Part shown: piece by piece, positions 46,122 to 55,737 of the stretch
Layout of the letters: each line of letters begins with the position of its first letter
Position numbering within the stretch: the stretch's first letter is position 1
Notes under the pieces: model-generated
Told to the model about the DNA's origin: nothing
Databases searched by the model: none
The model's input: only the letters and a program-made list of their open reading frames with translations
Translations under genes and position numbers: made by a program
From: Flammeovirga sp. OC4
Lineage (GTDB): Bacteria > Bacteroidota > Bacteroidia > Cytophagales > Flammeovirgaceae
Direction of reading: 5' to 3'
Assembly: GCF_000812565.1 (NCBI RefSeq)
Contig: NZ_JTAM01000004.1
Location: forward strand, 62,001-126,000
Length of the DNA stretch: 64,000 bases

Positions 46122-48302
46122 ATGAAAAAACGATTATCATTATTAATCGGATTCCTATGTGTGCTTTTCCTATCAGCACATGCACAAAACAAGCAAATAA
46201 CACTTGAAGATATTTGGAGGGACTATAAGTTCTACCCTAAATCTGTCAATGCTGTTCGCTGGATGAAAGCGGGACAGTTTTACACAAAGTTGAAAGACAA
46301 CAAAATCATTAAAAATGATGTGACTACTGGACAAGAAGTAGCAACTATTCTTGACGGAAGTTCATTATCTCCTGAAATTAAAATTGGAGGTTATTCTTTT
46401 TCTTCTGATGAGCGTCAAATTTTATTAATGACTGAGAGAGAATCGATCTACCGTCGTTCTTATAAAGCAGAATATTTCGTTTACAATTTTGAAACGAAGG
46501 CAGTCACTAAGTTATCTCCTAATGGAAAACAATCTTACGCAACTTTCTCTCCTGACGGTAAAAAAGTCGCTTTTGTAAGAGAGAATAACCTTTTTGTAGT
46601 GGACCTTGCAGATATGAAAGAAACGCAATTGACTACAGACGGTAAGTTCAATCATATCATCAATGGTTCAGCAGACTGGGTATATGAAGAGGAGTTTTCT
46701 TTCGCTAAAGCATTTTTCTGGTCTCCTGACAGCCGTAAAATTGCTTATCAGATCTTTAATGAAACAGAAGTTCCTGAATACAATATGCAACTTTGGGGAG
46801 GCCTTTACCCTAATGACTACCGCTTCAAATACCCTAAAGCAGGGGAAAAAAATTCAGTTGTAGCTGTAGCAGTAGTTGACCTTGAAAACGGAAACAAGCA
46901 TACGAAATTAGATATCGGAACGGAGACAGACATCTATATTCCAAGAGTAAAATGGACAACGGATGCGAATACTGTTTCTATCATCAGAATGAACCGTCTG
47001 CAAAATAAATTGGAAATTCTACATGCTGATGCTTCTACAGGTGACAGCAAAGTGATTTTAACAGAAGAAAGTAAGACGTATGTTGACATAGATTACTGTG
47101 ACAACCTTACTTATTTGAAAGACGGAAAACACTTCATCTACACTTCAGAGATGAGTGGCTATAAGCACATTTATTTATATAATATTGATGGGTCTCAAGT
47201 TCGTCAAATCACTTCTGGAGAATGGGAAGTTAGCGAGCTTGTAGGTATTAATGAAAACAGTAAGAAAGCGGTTCTTTATTATGTTTCCAATGAAGTAGCT
47301 CCATTAGACAGAGACTTCTACTCTATCGATATTTATGGAAAAAAGAAAATAAAACTTTCTACTAAAAGTGGTCAGACTCATGTCAATATGAGCAATGACT
47401 TCAGCTATTATATTGCGAAGCACAGCAACTCAGAAGAGGTATCAACGACTTCTTTATTTAAAACAAAGAAAAATCAATTGGTAAAAGTATTGGAGGATAA
47501 TGCTGATTTCAAAAAGCTAATTGATAGTTATGGTTTTGTGAAAAAAGAGCACTTTACTTTCACTACTGAAGACAATGTAGAACTTTTCGGTTATATGCTG
47601 AAGCCTGCTGATTTTGATGAAAACAAAAAATACCCTGTTTTAATGTTCCAATACTCAGGTCCAGGTTCCAATCAAGTCGCAAATGCATGGGGCGGTGGCA
47701 ACTTCGCTTGGCATCAAATGTTGACTCAAAAAGGATATATTGTGGCTGTAGTTGACCCTCGTGGTACAGGTTCGAGAGGTAGAGATTTCAAACATGCTAC
47801 GTACGCTCAATTGGGTAAATTGGAAGCCATTGATCAAATCCAAACTGCAAAATGGTTAGGAAAACAAAACTACGTGGACGCTGGTAGAATTGGTATCTGG
47901 GGATGGAGTTTTGGTGGTTATATGTCATCGTTATGTTTATTTACAGGTGCAGATCAATTCAAAATGGCCATCGCCGTGGCTCCTGTTACAACATGGAGAT
48001 ACTATGACACTATTTACACAGAACGTTTCTTGAAAACACCTCAATTAAACCCTTCTGGATACGATGACAACTCTCCTATTAAGCACGTGAACAAACTAAA
48101 AGGTAAATTCTTTTTGATTCACGGTACGGGTGATGACAACGTACATGTTCAAAACTCATTCGACTTATCAAATGCATTAATTCAAGCTGGAAAACAATTC
48201 AGTGAGTTCTTCTACCCAAATAGAAACCACGGTATCTATGGTGGAAATACAAGACTTCACTTATACCAACAAATGACAGAATTTGTTGAAAATAATCTAT
48301 AA
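46122..48302 (+). CDS. Dipeptidyl peptidase IV (S9B)
   Basis: A 726-residue secreted prolyl peptidase. Signal peptide to LSAHAQ, then an N-terminal beta-propeller (TLEDIWRDYKFYPKSVNAVRW, YATFSPDGKKVAFVRENN, NGSADWVYEEEFSFAKAFFWSPDS). WVYEEE holds the paired Glu residues that anchor the substrate N-terminus. The C-terminal alpha/beta hydrolase has S596 (GWSFGGYMS), D671 (HGTGDDNVH) and H703 (RNHGIYGG). It removes Xaa-Pro dipeptides from peptides in the periplasm. Monocistronic. Confidence 0.95.
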   Translation: MKKRLSLLIGFLCVLFLSAHAQNKQITLEDIWRDYKFYPKSVNAVRWMKAGQFYTKLKDNKIIKNDVTTGQEVATILDGSSLSPEIKIGGYSFSSDERQILLMTERESIYRRSYKAEYFVYNFETKAVTKLSPNGKQSYATFSPDGKKVAFVRENNLFVVDLADMKETQLTTDGKFNHIINGSADWVYEEEFSFAKAFFWSPDSRKIAYQIFNETEVPEYNMQLWGGLYPNDYRFKYPKAGEKNSVVAVAVVDLENGNKHTKLDIGTETDIYIPRVKWTTDANTVSIIRMNRLQNKLEILHADASTGDSKVILTEESKTYVDIDYCDNLTYLKDGKHFIYTSEMSGYKHIYLYNIDGSQVRQITSGEWEVSELVGINENSKKAVLYYVSNEVAPLDRDFYSIDIYGKKKIKLSTKSGQTHVNMSNDFSYYIAKHSNSEEVSTTSLFKTKKNQLVKVLEDNADFKKLIDSYGFVKKEHFTFTTEDNVELFGYMLKPADFDENKKYPVLMFQYSGPGSNQVANAWGGGNFAWHQMLTQKGYIVAVVDPRGTGSRGRDFKHATYAQLGKLEAIDQIQTAKWLGKQNYVDAGRIGIWGWSFGGYMSSLCLFTGADQFKMAIAVAPVTTWRYYDTIYTERFLKTPQLNPSGYDDNSPIKHVNKLKGKFFLIHGTGDDNVHVQNSFDLSNALIQAGKQFSEFFYPNRNHGIYGGNTRLHLYQQMTEFVENNL

Positions 48303-48324
48303 GTCATTCTTTGACTAAGGCTAG

Positions 48325-48362
48325 AAATCCCATTGAAATACGTTTTTTCAATGGGATTTTTT
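48325..48362 (+). terminator. Terminator after DPP-IV
   Basis: A 14-bp stem (aaatcccattgaaa with its complement) is followed by T residues. Confidence 0.9.
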
Positions 48363-48380
48363 AGCAATCAAAATTTTCGA

Positions 48381-48411
48381 ATATTTCAAATAATTTATAT
48401 ATTTGAAATAT
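48381..48411 (+). promoter_or_regulatory. Promoter and operator of the toxin-antitoxin pair
   Basis: A perfect 12-bp inverted repeat (atatttcaaata at 48381-48392, tatttgaaatat at 48400-48411, 7-nt spacer) covers an exact -7 element TATATTTG (48398-48405). The antitoxin ATG is 14 bp downstream. This is the expected layout for autorepression by the antitoxin. Confidence 0.6.
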
Positions 48412-48424
48412 AAAAGTAAATATT

Positions 48425-48781
48425 ATGATAAACGATAACATCCATAAAATACAACAGATCGAAGTGATTATCAACGGCACCAAGATGATCATAGAAGATC
48501 AAGAGAAAATTGAATCCATTACTGCGATTATTATGTCGGATACATTGGCTGAAAAGCCATCAGTTCTCATCACTTCTCAAAAGGCGGCTGATTTATTAGG
48601 AATGTCTCGCCCTACTTTAATCAAACTTTCTGAAAATGGTAAAATTCCATTTACGAAAAATGGTAATCGCAGAATGTATTATGAGCAGGACATCAAAAAC
48701 TATATGTTGAAAAGAGAAAAGAGATCAAAAAGTTTGGAAGGTTTAGCTGATTTATCCGAAGACCTAAATATGGAATTATAA
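48425..48781 (+). CDS. Excisionase-like (HTH_17) antitoxin
   Basis: A 118-residue protein. The N-terminal part (about 1-55) has beta-type strands (IQQIEVIINGTKMIIED). The centre is an excisionase/MerR-like winged helix (ITSQKAADLLGMSRPTLIKL, then GKIPFTKNGNRRMYYEQDI). The C-terminal acidic tail (LEGLADLSEDLNMEL) probably binds and blocks the toxin. Its TAA stop overlaps the ATG of the PIN gene by one base. Antitoxins of this type with PIN partners are known in several phyla. Confidence 0.8.
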   Translation: MINDNIHKIQQIEVIINGTKMIIEDQEKIESITAIIMSDTLAEKPSVLITSQKAADLLGMSRPTLIKLSENGKIPFTKNGNRRMYYEQDIKNYMLKREKRSKSLEGLADLSEDLNMEL

Positions 48782-49327
48782 TGATTAATTGTGTCTTAGA
48801 TGCCAATATTTTATATCCTGTATTATTGAGAGATTTATTTCTTTGCCTACATAACAATGACGCAATAAATGCCTTTTGGTCTGAAATAATTCAAGATGAG
48901 TGGACTAGAAATTTAGCTTTAAAGAGAAATGAAAATCAACAAAAATATCAGAAAGTTGCCCAAAGAATGAATGCTATTTTTCCTGAATCATGCATTCCTT
49001 CAGCATTAATACAATCAAGAATAGATGAAGTAAAAAATGTCAAGAGATTTAGATGATAGACATGTTGTGGCATGTGCTATTGAAAGTAAATCTCGCTTGA
49101 TTATTACTTATAATATTAAAGATTTTCCAACTGAGGAGTTAGAAAAATGGCATATTACAGCCATACATCCAGACCAATTTATCAGTCAATTCATCGATAA
49201 AGAGTTACTTTATATCGCCTTTCAACAGCAACTCAAAATGTATAAAAATCCACCTTATACCAGAGATGAATTATTAGTCTTAATGAAAAATAGAGGATTA
49301 ATAGAAACCGCTAAATTATTATCTTGA
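48781..49327 (+). pseudogene. PIN-domain (VapC-like) toxin, frameshifted
   Basis: Two overlapping frames together make one PIN_3-type RNase. The first (48781-49056) has VLDANILYP with the first catalytic Asp and IIQDEWTRNL. The second (49037-49327) has DLDDRHVVACAI and LIITYNIKDFP. The shift lies in or near the run of six A at 49032-49037. With one A fewer the frame is continuous and encodes 181 residues with all acidic residues kept. So the gene is probably inactivated by a 1-base insertion, unless this is a sequencing error or slippage restores it. Confidence 0.75.
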
Positions 49328-49328
49328 G

Positions 49329-49364
49329 TAAAAAAATAGGTCATCCCATTTAATGGAATAACCT
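49329..49364 (-). terminator. Terminator of the sulfatase gene
   Basis: A 10-bp stem with two G-T pairs (aggttattcc/gggatgacct on the minus strand) is followed by a T run. Confidence 0.75.
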
Positions 49365-49372
49365 GTTCAACT

Positions 49373-50995
49373 TTAATTCAACCCCAATTCCTCCAACCGC
49401 TTTAAATCTGCTTTCAACATTTCTTGAGTCAATTGATCAGAGTCTCCGTATTGCTTTCTTAAATCCTTCAATTTCTGATGCAATGCATCTCTTACCTCAG
49501 CATAAGAAGGATCAGAATATACATTTTGCATTTCATCAGGGTCCTTTTCTAAATCATACAATTCCCATTCATCAATATCATAATAGAAATGGATCAATTT
49601 ATAACGTTTTGTTTTGATGCCGTAATGACGCTTAACGCCGTGAATGCCCGGATATTCATAATAATGATAATATAAAGCATCTCTCCAATCTGTAGTCTTT
49701 TGCTCCATCAATGGAATTAAAGATGCACCTTGCATATCATTTGGTACTTCCACACCTGCCACTTCTAAGAAACTTGGAGCATAATCAATATTCTGCACTA
49801 AATCTTTATTGACTGATCCTGCTTTAATATGTCCTGGCCATCTTACCATCAATGGTGTTCTGAAAGACTGCTCGTACATAAATCTTTTGTCAAACCAACC
49901 ATGTTCACCTAAATAAAAACCTTGATCAGAGGTATAGACTACAATTGTGTTTTCAGCTAAACCCGTTTTATCTAAATAATCCAACAGACGGCCTACATTT
50001 TCATCTACACTCACCAATGTCCCCAAATAATCTTCCATATAACGTTGGTATTTCCAAGCCGTCAATTCTTTTCCTTTTAAATCACTGTTTTTAAAATCTT
50101 CATTGATAGGACCATACACTTCCTCCCATTTTGCCTTTTCTTCAGGTGTCATTCTTTTCAAGTTCTTGGAATAGGCAAAATCATACCATCCCATAAAAGG
50201 CTTAAAACCTTTGGCATCTCTTATTTCGGGTTCAACTTTAGTATCGTTGGTCAATCCCATATGATCAGAGATTCTCATTTCTGCCTCCTTGGACGCTTTT
50301 CCCCTGCCCTTATAATCATCAAACAAAGTGGCAGGCTGTTTTATTTTCTGATCTTTAAAAGCTTGAAGGTGCTCCATGGCTACCATCCATTCACGGTGAG
50401 GTGCTTTATGATGCACCATCAACATAAACGGCTCATCGTTCTCTTTTCTTTTCTCTAAATAATCAATGGCTTTATCCGTGATAATATCCGTTACATAACC
50501 TTTTTCATTGATCATACCGTTTGGCGTTCTGAAGTCAGGTTGATAATAATCTCCTTGATCTGGCAATACTTCCCAATAATCAAAACCTGTTGGCTGAGAT
50601 TTCAAGTGCCATTTCCCCACAATAGCAGTTTCGTAACCCGCATTCTGTAAGATTTTCGGATAGGTGATTTGTGTAGAATCAAATACATCCAAATTGTCTT
50701 TCACCGAATTCAAATGGCTCATTTTCCCAGTCAAAGTCACCGCCCTACTTGGTGAACAAATAGAATTAGAAACATAAGCATGATCAAAACGCATTCCTTC
50801 ATGGGCCAATCTATCAATGTTGGGTGTCTGAATTAAAGATGTATCATAAGCGCTGATGGCTTGATAGGCGTGATCATCAGACATGATATAAATGATATTG
50901 GGTCGTTTCGTTTTCTCTTCCATTTTCTTTTCCTGACAAGAAAACAGCAGGGTACTCAATGCAAGAGTGATGATAAGGGTCGTAATATTTTTCAT
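49373..50995 (-). CDS. Secreted lipoprotein sulfatase (S1 family)
   Basis: A 540-residue sulfatase. Lipobox LLFSC (Cys 20). Metal-binding NIIYIMSDDHA (D40, D41) and the formylglycine motif CSPSR (Cys 80 in SNSICSPSRAVTLTG), so it needs an anaerobic-type or FGE maturase from elsewhere. Later conserved parts are GKWHLKSQPTGFDYW and VVYTSDQGFYLGEHGWFDKR. It removes sulfate from a sugar or glycan; the substrate cannot be read from sequence. It lies downstream of a GH127-like gene, on the same strand, with a repeat element between. Confidence 0.92.
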   Translation of the reverse strand: MKNITTLIITLALSTLLFSCQEKKMEEKTKRPNIIYIMSDDHAYQAISAYDTSLIQTPNIDRLAHEGMRFDHAYVSNSICSPSRAVTLTGKMSHLNSVKDNLDVFDSTQITYPKILQNAGYETAIVGKWHLKSQPTGFDYWEVLPDQGDYYQPDFRTPNGMINEKGYVTDIITDKAIDYLEKRKENDEPFMLMVHHKAPHREWMVAMEHLQAFKDQKIKQPATLFDDYKGRGKASKEAEMRISDHMGLTNDTKVEPEIRDAKGFKPFMGWYDFAYSKNLKRMTPEEKAKWEEVYGPINEDFKNSDLKGKELTAWKYQRYMEDYLGTLVSVDENVGRLLDYLDKTGLAENTIVVYTSDQGFYLGEHGWFDKRFMYEQSFRTPLMVRWPGHIKAGSVNKDLVQNIDYAPSFLEVAGVEVPNDMQGASLIPLMEQKTTDWRDALYYHYYEYPGIHGVKRHYGIKTKRYKLIHFYYDIDEWELYDLEKDPDEMQNVYSDPSYAEVRDALHQKLKDLRKQYGDSDQLTQEMLKADLKRLEELGLN

Positions 50996-51030
50996 TTCTT
51001 ATTTTGTATTTAGCAAACTAAATTACCGTA

Positions 51031-51220
51031 AATTTTCAATCGACATTTCTGCAACCTTTTGAGGTCCTACTTTCAAGGTCAGGGAAGTACTACCAAATGA
51101 ATTAGGTAGAAAGCCTACTGGCGCGAATGTTAAACGTTAGTGTCATTCGTGTCCTACAGATCATTAGAAATCTCCTGATTTCTAAACGCTATAAATAACG
51201 AAAACTTAGTTTACATTGTA
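51031..51220 (+). repeat. Mosaic intergenic repeat, copy A (short form)
   Basis: Shares its left end (ctgcaa...ctactttcaa) with copies B and C, its middle with B, and its right end (taacgaaaacttagttta) with C. The middle carries a gcgcgaatg/cattcgtgt hairpin (51120-51153, with G-T pairs) and a ttagaaatc/gatttctaa hairpin (51165-51186). Relative to copy B the left internal ~170 bp are missing. No ORF. Confidence 0.65.
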
Positions 51221-51286
51221 TTTAACAGTTATATGTTGAGCATGCTTGACAAAATACCAAACATGCTCTCTCTATTCATTTCAATT

Positions 51287-53221
51287 CTAAAATACTGATT
51301 TTCTTAATACGGTTGCCCCTAAAGGCTTCATCGTTGAAGTTACTTTTTTACCTTCTGTATTCTTAAAACCCATTTCCAACGTCACACTTTCAAAAGGATT
51401 TTCGCCATCAATCTGCTGAACTTTCATACGCGAGTTAGTTGCTAATGTGTAAGTCGCTTTTTCATCCTGACTGTAAGCGTATTTCTGATCTTTGAAATCA
51501 CCTTTCCATACTTTCACCTCTTCAGCAACTCCTTCTAAAGGCAGTGCAAACAATAATGGACCATAAGAAACATACGTTCCTTGTTTTTCTTGATGGATTT
51601 CTGGTGAGAATCCCATTTTAATGGTTATGGAAGACTTATCCACATCACTTGGTACAATCACATATCCTTTATTGTTCGCTGAAAATTCTTTTCCATTGAT
51701 TTCAAACTTTTCAGCCCATTGTGGTACTCTTAGTACTAAATCAAATACCGTATTTCCTGAGATTTTTAATTCTACTTGATCAGAAGCCGGATAATTGGTC
51801 ACCTGTTCTACGGTTACTTTTTTTCCATTGACTCTTGATGTAAAACTGGAAGGACCATATAAATCTAAATAAAGGGCATTTCCTTCAGCCTGCCACATAT
51901 TTTGAATATAATAAGGATAGATTCTTCCGGCATTCGGTGCACAACAAACCGCTATATCTTTGTGTACGGGAGAATATTTAAAACGATTTTCTTTTGATTC
52001 TTTACACTCATGATCATTGATATGACCGCACATCGAATACGAATTATCACTCTTACAATACGCAATAGAAGATTGATGCGGATGTCTAGCTCCTTGAGCG
52101 GCATTGAAAAGCAACCACTCTATTTTATCTGCCCAAGCACTGTTATGATCAAATTTATTCAACACGGCATAGCTGTCTAGTAATTCCTGTAATGAGCAAT
52201 ATTCATAACCTGTGCTATCTGCATCAGCATGTCTACCGAAAATCCATTCATCACCAATCGGACCTCCGCTAACACTGACTACATCTTCCAGCTTTTCTAA
52301 ATAATGCTGTAAACCTTCTTTGTACTTAGGATCATCTGATGTGTAAGCCGCTAAAGTCAAACTTCTCAAATGTTCATAAGTATGCACTCCGTGTCCTTTG
52401 AACTTATAATTTTTGTCCGCTAAGTTTTTCAACAAAATATCCTCTTCTGCCATTTGATGAAGATTATAATCGTCCAACAAGAATTTGGCAAAGTCTAAAT
52501 ATTTCTGTTCTCCAGTGATATCATACAGTTGGTCACAAACATCCGTAAACGTCAATCCATGTCCTACTCCTGCAAAAGGCTTTACAGTTTTAAAAGGAGT
52601 CGATTGCCCAATTGGATAAGCTTCCATTGTCACCTCAACTGCTTTGATAACGGCATCCAATACTTTCTGATCGTTGGTAGATTCATAGTATGCGAGCAAA
52701 CCTCTAAATAAAGACGCTTGTGCCCATAATTCCCCATTTTCGGTGGTATGATCATAACGTAAATCATCGGCGTAAACACCTATGTATCCATCAGGATCTT
52801 GAGTAGCCAACTTATCATTGACATACTTCACTACTTTAGCTATCGCTTCTTTGTCACCAGTTAGTAAAGCATTTCTGATATAGCCGTCCCACCAATTCGA
52901 TTGGGTTTCTGAGTTCCACCATAAGAACTGCACATTCCACTCTCCTTCAGAATTGACTGCTCCAACATCTTTTGATTTTACTTTTTTGGTTAATCGATCT
53001 TTGCCATAAATATCATCTTCAATGATCAAGTCGGGAACGAGCTCATCCAAGTGTCCCACAAAACCCTCTTTGAGATCATATTCCATTTGTTCTTTGATCC
53101 AACCTTCCGGCTGAATGTCTCCAAATTGAACTGGCGGTATAGGTGCATTCGCTTTTTTCATTTCATTACATGCATTTAAAAGAAATACTAGAATGGGAAG
53201 TATTAGGTATAAGTTCTTCAT
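51287..53221 (-). CDS. GH127-like (DUF1680) beta-L-arabinofuranosidase family lipoprotein
   Basis: 644 residues from the ATG at 53221. An upstream ATG at 53245 would lie almost on the predicted transcription start, and MKNLYLILPILVFLLNACN gives a proper lipobox. The protein has an (alpha/alpha)6-type core. It keeps the GH127 zinc/catalytic pattern: Glu-x-Cys in YEYCSLQEL and Cys-Cys in AVCCAPNAGRIYPYY. In family GH127 one of these Cys is the nucleophile. It probably removes terminal arabinofuranose or a related sugar from glycans. Substrate is uncertain. Confidence 0.85.
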   Translation of the reverse strand: MKNLYLILPILVFLLNACNEMKKANAPIPPVQFGDIQPEGWIKEQMEYDLKEGFVGHLDELVPDLIIEDDIYGKDRLTKKVKSKDVGAVNSEGEWNVQFLWWNSETQSNWWDGYIRNALLTGDKEAIAKVVKYVNDKLATQDPDGYIGVYADDLRYDHTTENGELWAQASLFRGLLAYYESTNDQKVLDAVIKAVEVTMEAYPIGQSTPFKTVKPFAGVGHGLTFTDVCDQLYDITGEQKYLDFAKFLLDDYNLHQMAEEDILLKNLADKNYKFKGHGVHTYEHLRSLTLAAYTSDDPKYKEGLQHYLEKLEDVVSVSGGPIGDEWIFGRHADADSTGYEYCSLQELLDSYAVLNKFDHNSAWADKIEWLLFNAAQGARHPHQSSIAYCKSDNSYSMCGHINDHECKESKENRFKYSPVHKDIAVCCAPNAGRIYPYYIQNMWQAEGNALYLDLYGPSSFTSRVNGKKVTVEQVTNYPASDQVELKISGNTVFDLVLRVPQWAEKFEINGKEFSANNKGYVIVPSDVDKSSITIKMGFSPEIHQEKQGTYVSYGPLLFALPLEGVAEEVKVWKGDFKDQKYAYSQDEKATYTLATNSRMKVQQIDGENPFESVTLEMGFKNTEGKKVTSTMKPLGATVLRKSVF

Positions 53222-53249
53222 TTTGTACATCTTATGGTGAATCAATACT

Positions 53250-53257
53250 CAAAAGTA
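53250..53257 (-). promoter_or_regulatory. Putative GH127-like gene promoter -7 element
   Basis: On the minus strand TACTTTTG fits TAnnTTTG. Transcription would begin near 53245, which supports the ATG at 53221 as the start of translation. Confidence 0.45.
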
Positions 53258-53300
53258 ATGTACAAAAAGGCATTAAACTTTGTGTATTTTTTCAAACACT

Positions 53301-54176
53301 ATGCATATATTGTCTTTATTATTTAATTCAATAAATTTTAAGGAAAATATCAAAGCAAAAAGAGAATATACTGAGCAATCTTCCGCTTCATTTAAAGTCT
53401 TCAAAGTGGAACAGAAAGCGTTTACGGCGTATTGGCATTATCATCCAGAAATTGAACTCACTTATATTACCAAAGGAAGTGGATTACGGTTTGTAGGCGA
53501 TGAAGTCAGCACTTTTGAAGAAGGTGATTTTATTTGGGTTGCTCCCAATGTACCGCATCAGTGGGTTTCCTCTAAAGAAGTGGAAGAAGTGGAGGCGTAT
53601 GTCATTCAGATCGATCAGGAAAGATTAATGCAAATTCCAGAATTAAAAGACCTTTTCAACCAATTCCAACATAAGATAAGCGGACTGAATTTCACACCTG
53701 TTGAAACATCTTTAAAGCATTTTGCTACTACTCTTTTCAATACTAAAAACAGTACTTCTCAATTTTTTAAGCTACTTGAATTACTTCATCAATTAAGTCA
53801 ACAGAAGGGAGAACTCATTCCTATGATGAAAAACAGCACGCAACAAATTATTGGGAATGAACGACTAGATATTATTCATCGGTTCATTTTTGAAAATTAT
53901 CAACAGCAAATTGAATTAGAAGCTTTGGCTACTAAAGTCAATATGACCAAAACCTCTTTTTGCAGATGGTTTAAACAGGCGAAAGGGATCAGTTTTGTGG
54001 CTTATCTACATCAATTTAGGATTGAGCAGGCTTGTCATCTTCTTAAAAACACTAGGCGCTCTAAAAGTCAAATTGCCTATGAAGTAGGATTTGACAGTAT
54101 CAGTCAGTTTAATCGTACTTTCAAGAAAATTAAGGGAGTCTCGCCATCAGAATTTTCTAAAATTATTTCTTTATAA
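53301..54176 (+). CDS. AraC-family transcriptional regulator
   Basis: 291 residues from ATG 53301; a TTG at 53280 would extend it by seven. The N-terminal cupin-like sensor domain has AYWHYHPEIELTYITKGSG and FEEGDFIWVAPNVPHQW. The C-terminal double HTH has QIELEALATKVNMTKTSFCR, WFKQAKGISFVAYL and SQIAYEVGFDSISQFNRTFK, then KGVSPSEF. It is divergent from the GH127-like gene and probably activates it in response to a sugar. No specific operator could be seen in the ~80-bp shared region. Confidence 0.92.
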   Translation: MHILSLLFNSINFKENIKAKREYTEQSSASFKVFKVEQKAFTAYWHYHPEIELTYITKGSGLRFVGDEVSTFEEGDFIWVAPNVPHQWVSSKEVEEVEAYVIQIDQERLMQIPELKDLFNQFQHKISGLNFTPVETSLKHFATTLFNTKNSTSQFFKLLELLHQLSQQKGELIPMMKNSTQQIIGNERLDIIHRFIFENYQQQIELEALATKVNMTKTSFCRWFKQAKGISFVAYLHQFRIEQACHLLKNTRRSKSQIAYEVGFDSISQFNRTFKKIKGVSPSEFSKIISL

Positions 54177-54306
54177 AAAAGAGAGCATACTTTTTCAACC
54201 CAAACTAAAACAAATTACTCTTAAACATGTTAAAATTCAGTATATTATGAAATGAACATTACAATATGCTCAGATAATAATTAACTAACTATTTTCTAAT
54301 TACTGG

Positions 54307-55734
54307 ATGAAAAATAAGTACTTTGACCTGATCGATCAGACCTACTATTTTCCGCAGGAAGGTTTTGATCTGAAACAGGATTCCTTGGCTTTTCATGGAA
54401 TCAGTTTAAAACACCTCATCGAAAAATATGGAACCCCATTTCGGTTTTTCTATTTGCCTAAAATTGGAGAACAGATCAAAAAAGCACGCAACTTATTTAA
54501 TAGAGCAAGAAAAAGACATGGATACAATGGCAGTTACAATTACTGCTATGTGACCAAGTGTAATCACTTCTCTCATGTGGTTTCTGAAGCACTGAAATTT
54601 AATGTTAATCTTGAAACTTCCTCTACGTTTGATATCAACCTCATTCAAAGCTTGTATGCTGAAGGGAAAATCGATAAAGAACGAAAAATACTTTGCAACG
54701 GCTATAAGACGGACAATTACCTCAAGAAAATCATAGAACTACAAGAATCGGGATTCTCTAACATTACCATCATATTAGATGGAAAAAATGAACTCAAACG
54801 CCTTCTACATTTTGTTCAGGAATCGGATCAGGTGTATAATATAGGTGTAAGAATTGCCATCAATGGCGAGCCGGGCTCTCCTTATAATACTTCTCGATTA
54901 GGAATACCTAGCAGTGAGATTGTGGAGTTTGTTAAAAATGAAATCAATCCATTAGACAATGTAGAACTGAAAATGATGCATTTCTTTGTGGACTCCGGCG
55001 TGAAGGACACTCTCTATTATTGGAGAGAGTTTCAGAATGCATTGTTTACTTATGTCAAACTCAAAGAGGTTTCTGAGTCCCTAGATTCTTTTAATATCGG
55101 TGGTGGTTTGCCTATTCGAAACAATCTTGGTTTTGAATACAACTATGATGATATCATCAATAATATTGTTTCGACTATCAAGGAAACGTGCTCTGAACAC
55201 AAAATCGATGACCCGCATTTATTTACTGAGTTCGGGAAATTTACCGTAGGTGAAAGTGGAGCTATTATTTTTCAAGTTCTCGACCAAAAACATCAAAACG
55301 ATACAGAGTGCTGGTACATCGTCAACAATAGTTTGATGAATACGATCCCGGATGCATGGTCTATTCATGAAAAATTTATCCTTCTTCCGATAAATAAGTG
55401 GCAGAATCGATACAGGAAAGTAATTATTGGTGGTATTTCTTGTGATCACTCAGACTATTATAATTCAGAAGATTTAAACCAAGAAGTACTCTTGCCAGAA
55501 TATAGTGAAGAAGATGAAGAGCCACTCTACCTTGGCTTCTTCCATACGGGTGCCTACCAAGATGCCATCTCAGGTTATGGTGGAATCAAACACTGTCTTA
55601 TCCCCTCTCCTAAACATGTGATTATTGACAGGGATGAGAAAGGAAATATTGTGGATTATGTCTATAGAAATGAGCAATCTGTAGAGGACATGTTCCATTT
55701 ATTAGGGTATAAAGGAACAAACGAAACGGAATAG
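54307..55734 (+). CDS. speA: Arginine decarboxylase (type III PLP fold)
   Basis: A 475-residue alanine-racemase-fold decarboxylase. PLP lysine K84 in YCYVTKCNHFSH; other conserved parts are NVNLETSSTFDINL, ILCNGYKTDNYL, FNIGGGLPIRN and FHTGAYQDAISGYGG. It is shorter than E. coli SpeA (about 630) but of the size usual in Bacteroidota. The next gene is agmatinase, which supports arginine as substrate: arginine to agmatine. It is the first gene of a three-gene polyamine operon; speB starts 3 bp after its stop. Confidence 0.9.
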   Translation: MKNKYFDLIDQTYYFPQEGFDLKQDSLAFHGISLKHLIEKYGTPFRFFYLPKIGEQIKKARNLFNRARKRHGYNGSYNYCYVTKCNHFSHVVSEALKFNVNLETSSTFDINLIQSLYAEGKIDKERKILCNGYKTDNYLKKIIELQESGFSNITIILDGKNELKRLLHFVQESDQVYNIGVRIAINGEPGSPYNTSRLGIPSSEIVEFVKNEINPLDNVELKMMHFFVDSGVKDTLYYWREFQNALFTYVKLKEVSESLDSFNIGGGLPIRNNLGFEYNYDDIINNIVSTIKETCSEHKIDDPHLFTEFGKFTVGESGAIIFQVLDQKHQNDTECWYIVNNSLMNTIPDAWSIHEKFILLPINKWQNRYRKVIIGGISCDHSDYYNSEDLNQEVLLPEYSEEDEEPLYLGFFHTGAYQDAISGYGGIKHCLIPSPKHVIIDRDEKGNIVDYVYRNEQSVEDMFHLLGYKGTNETE

Positions 55735-55737
55735 CTT

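Noticed and set aside
51238-51268. gagcatg/catgctc hairpin after the GH127-like gene as a terminator
   Set aside because: The stem is good, but there is no T run on the minus strand, so it is not called as a terminator.
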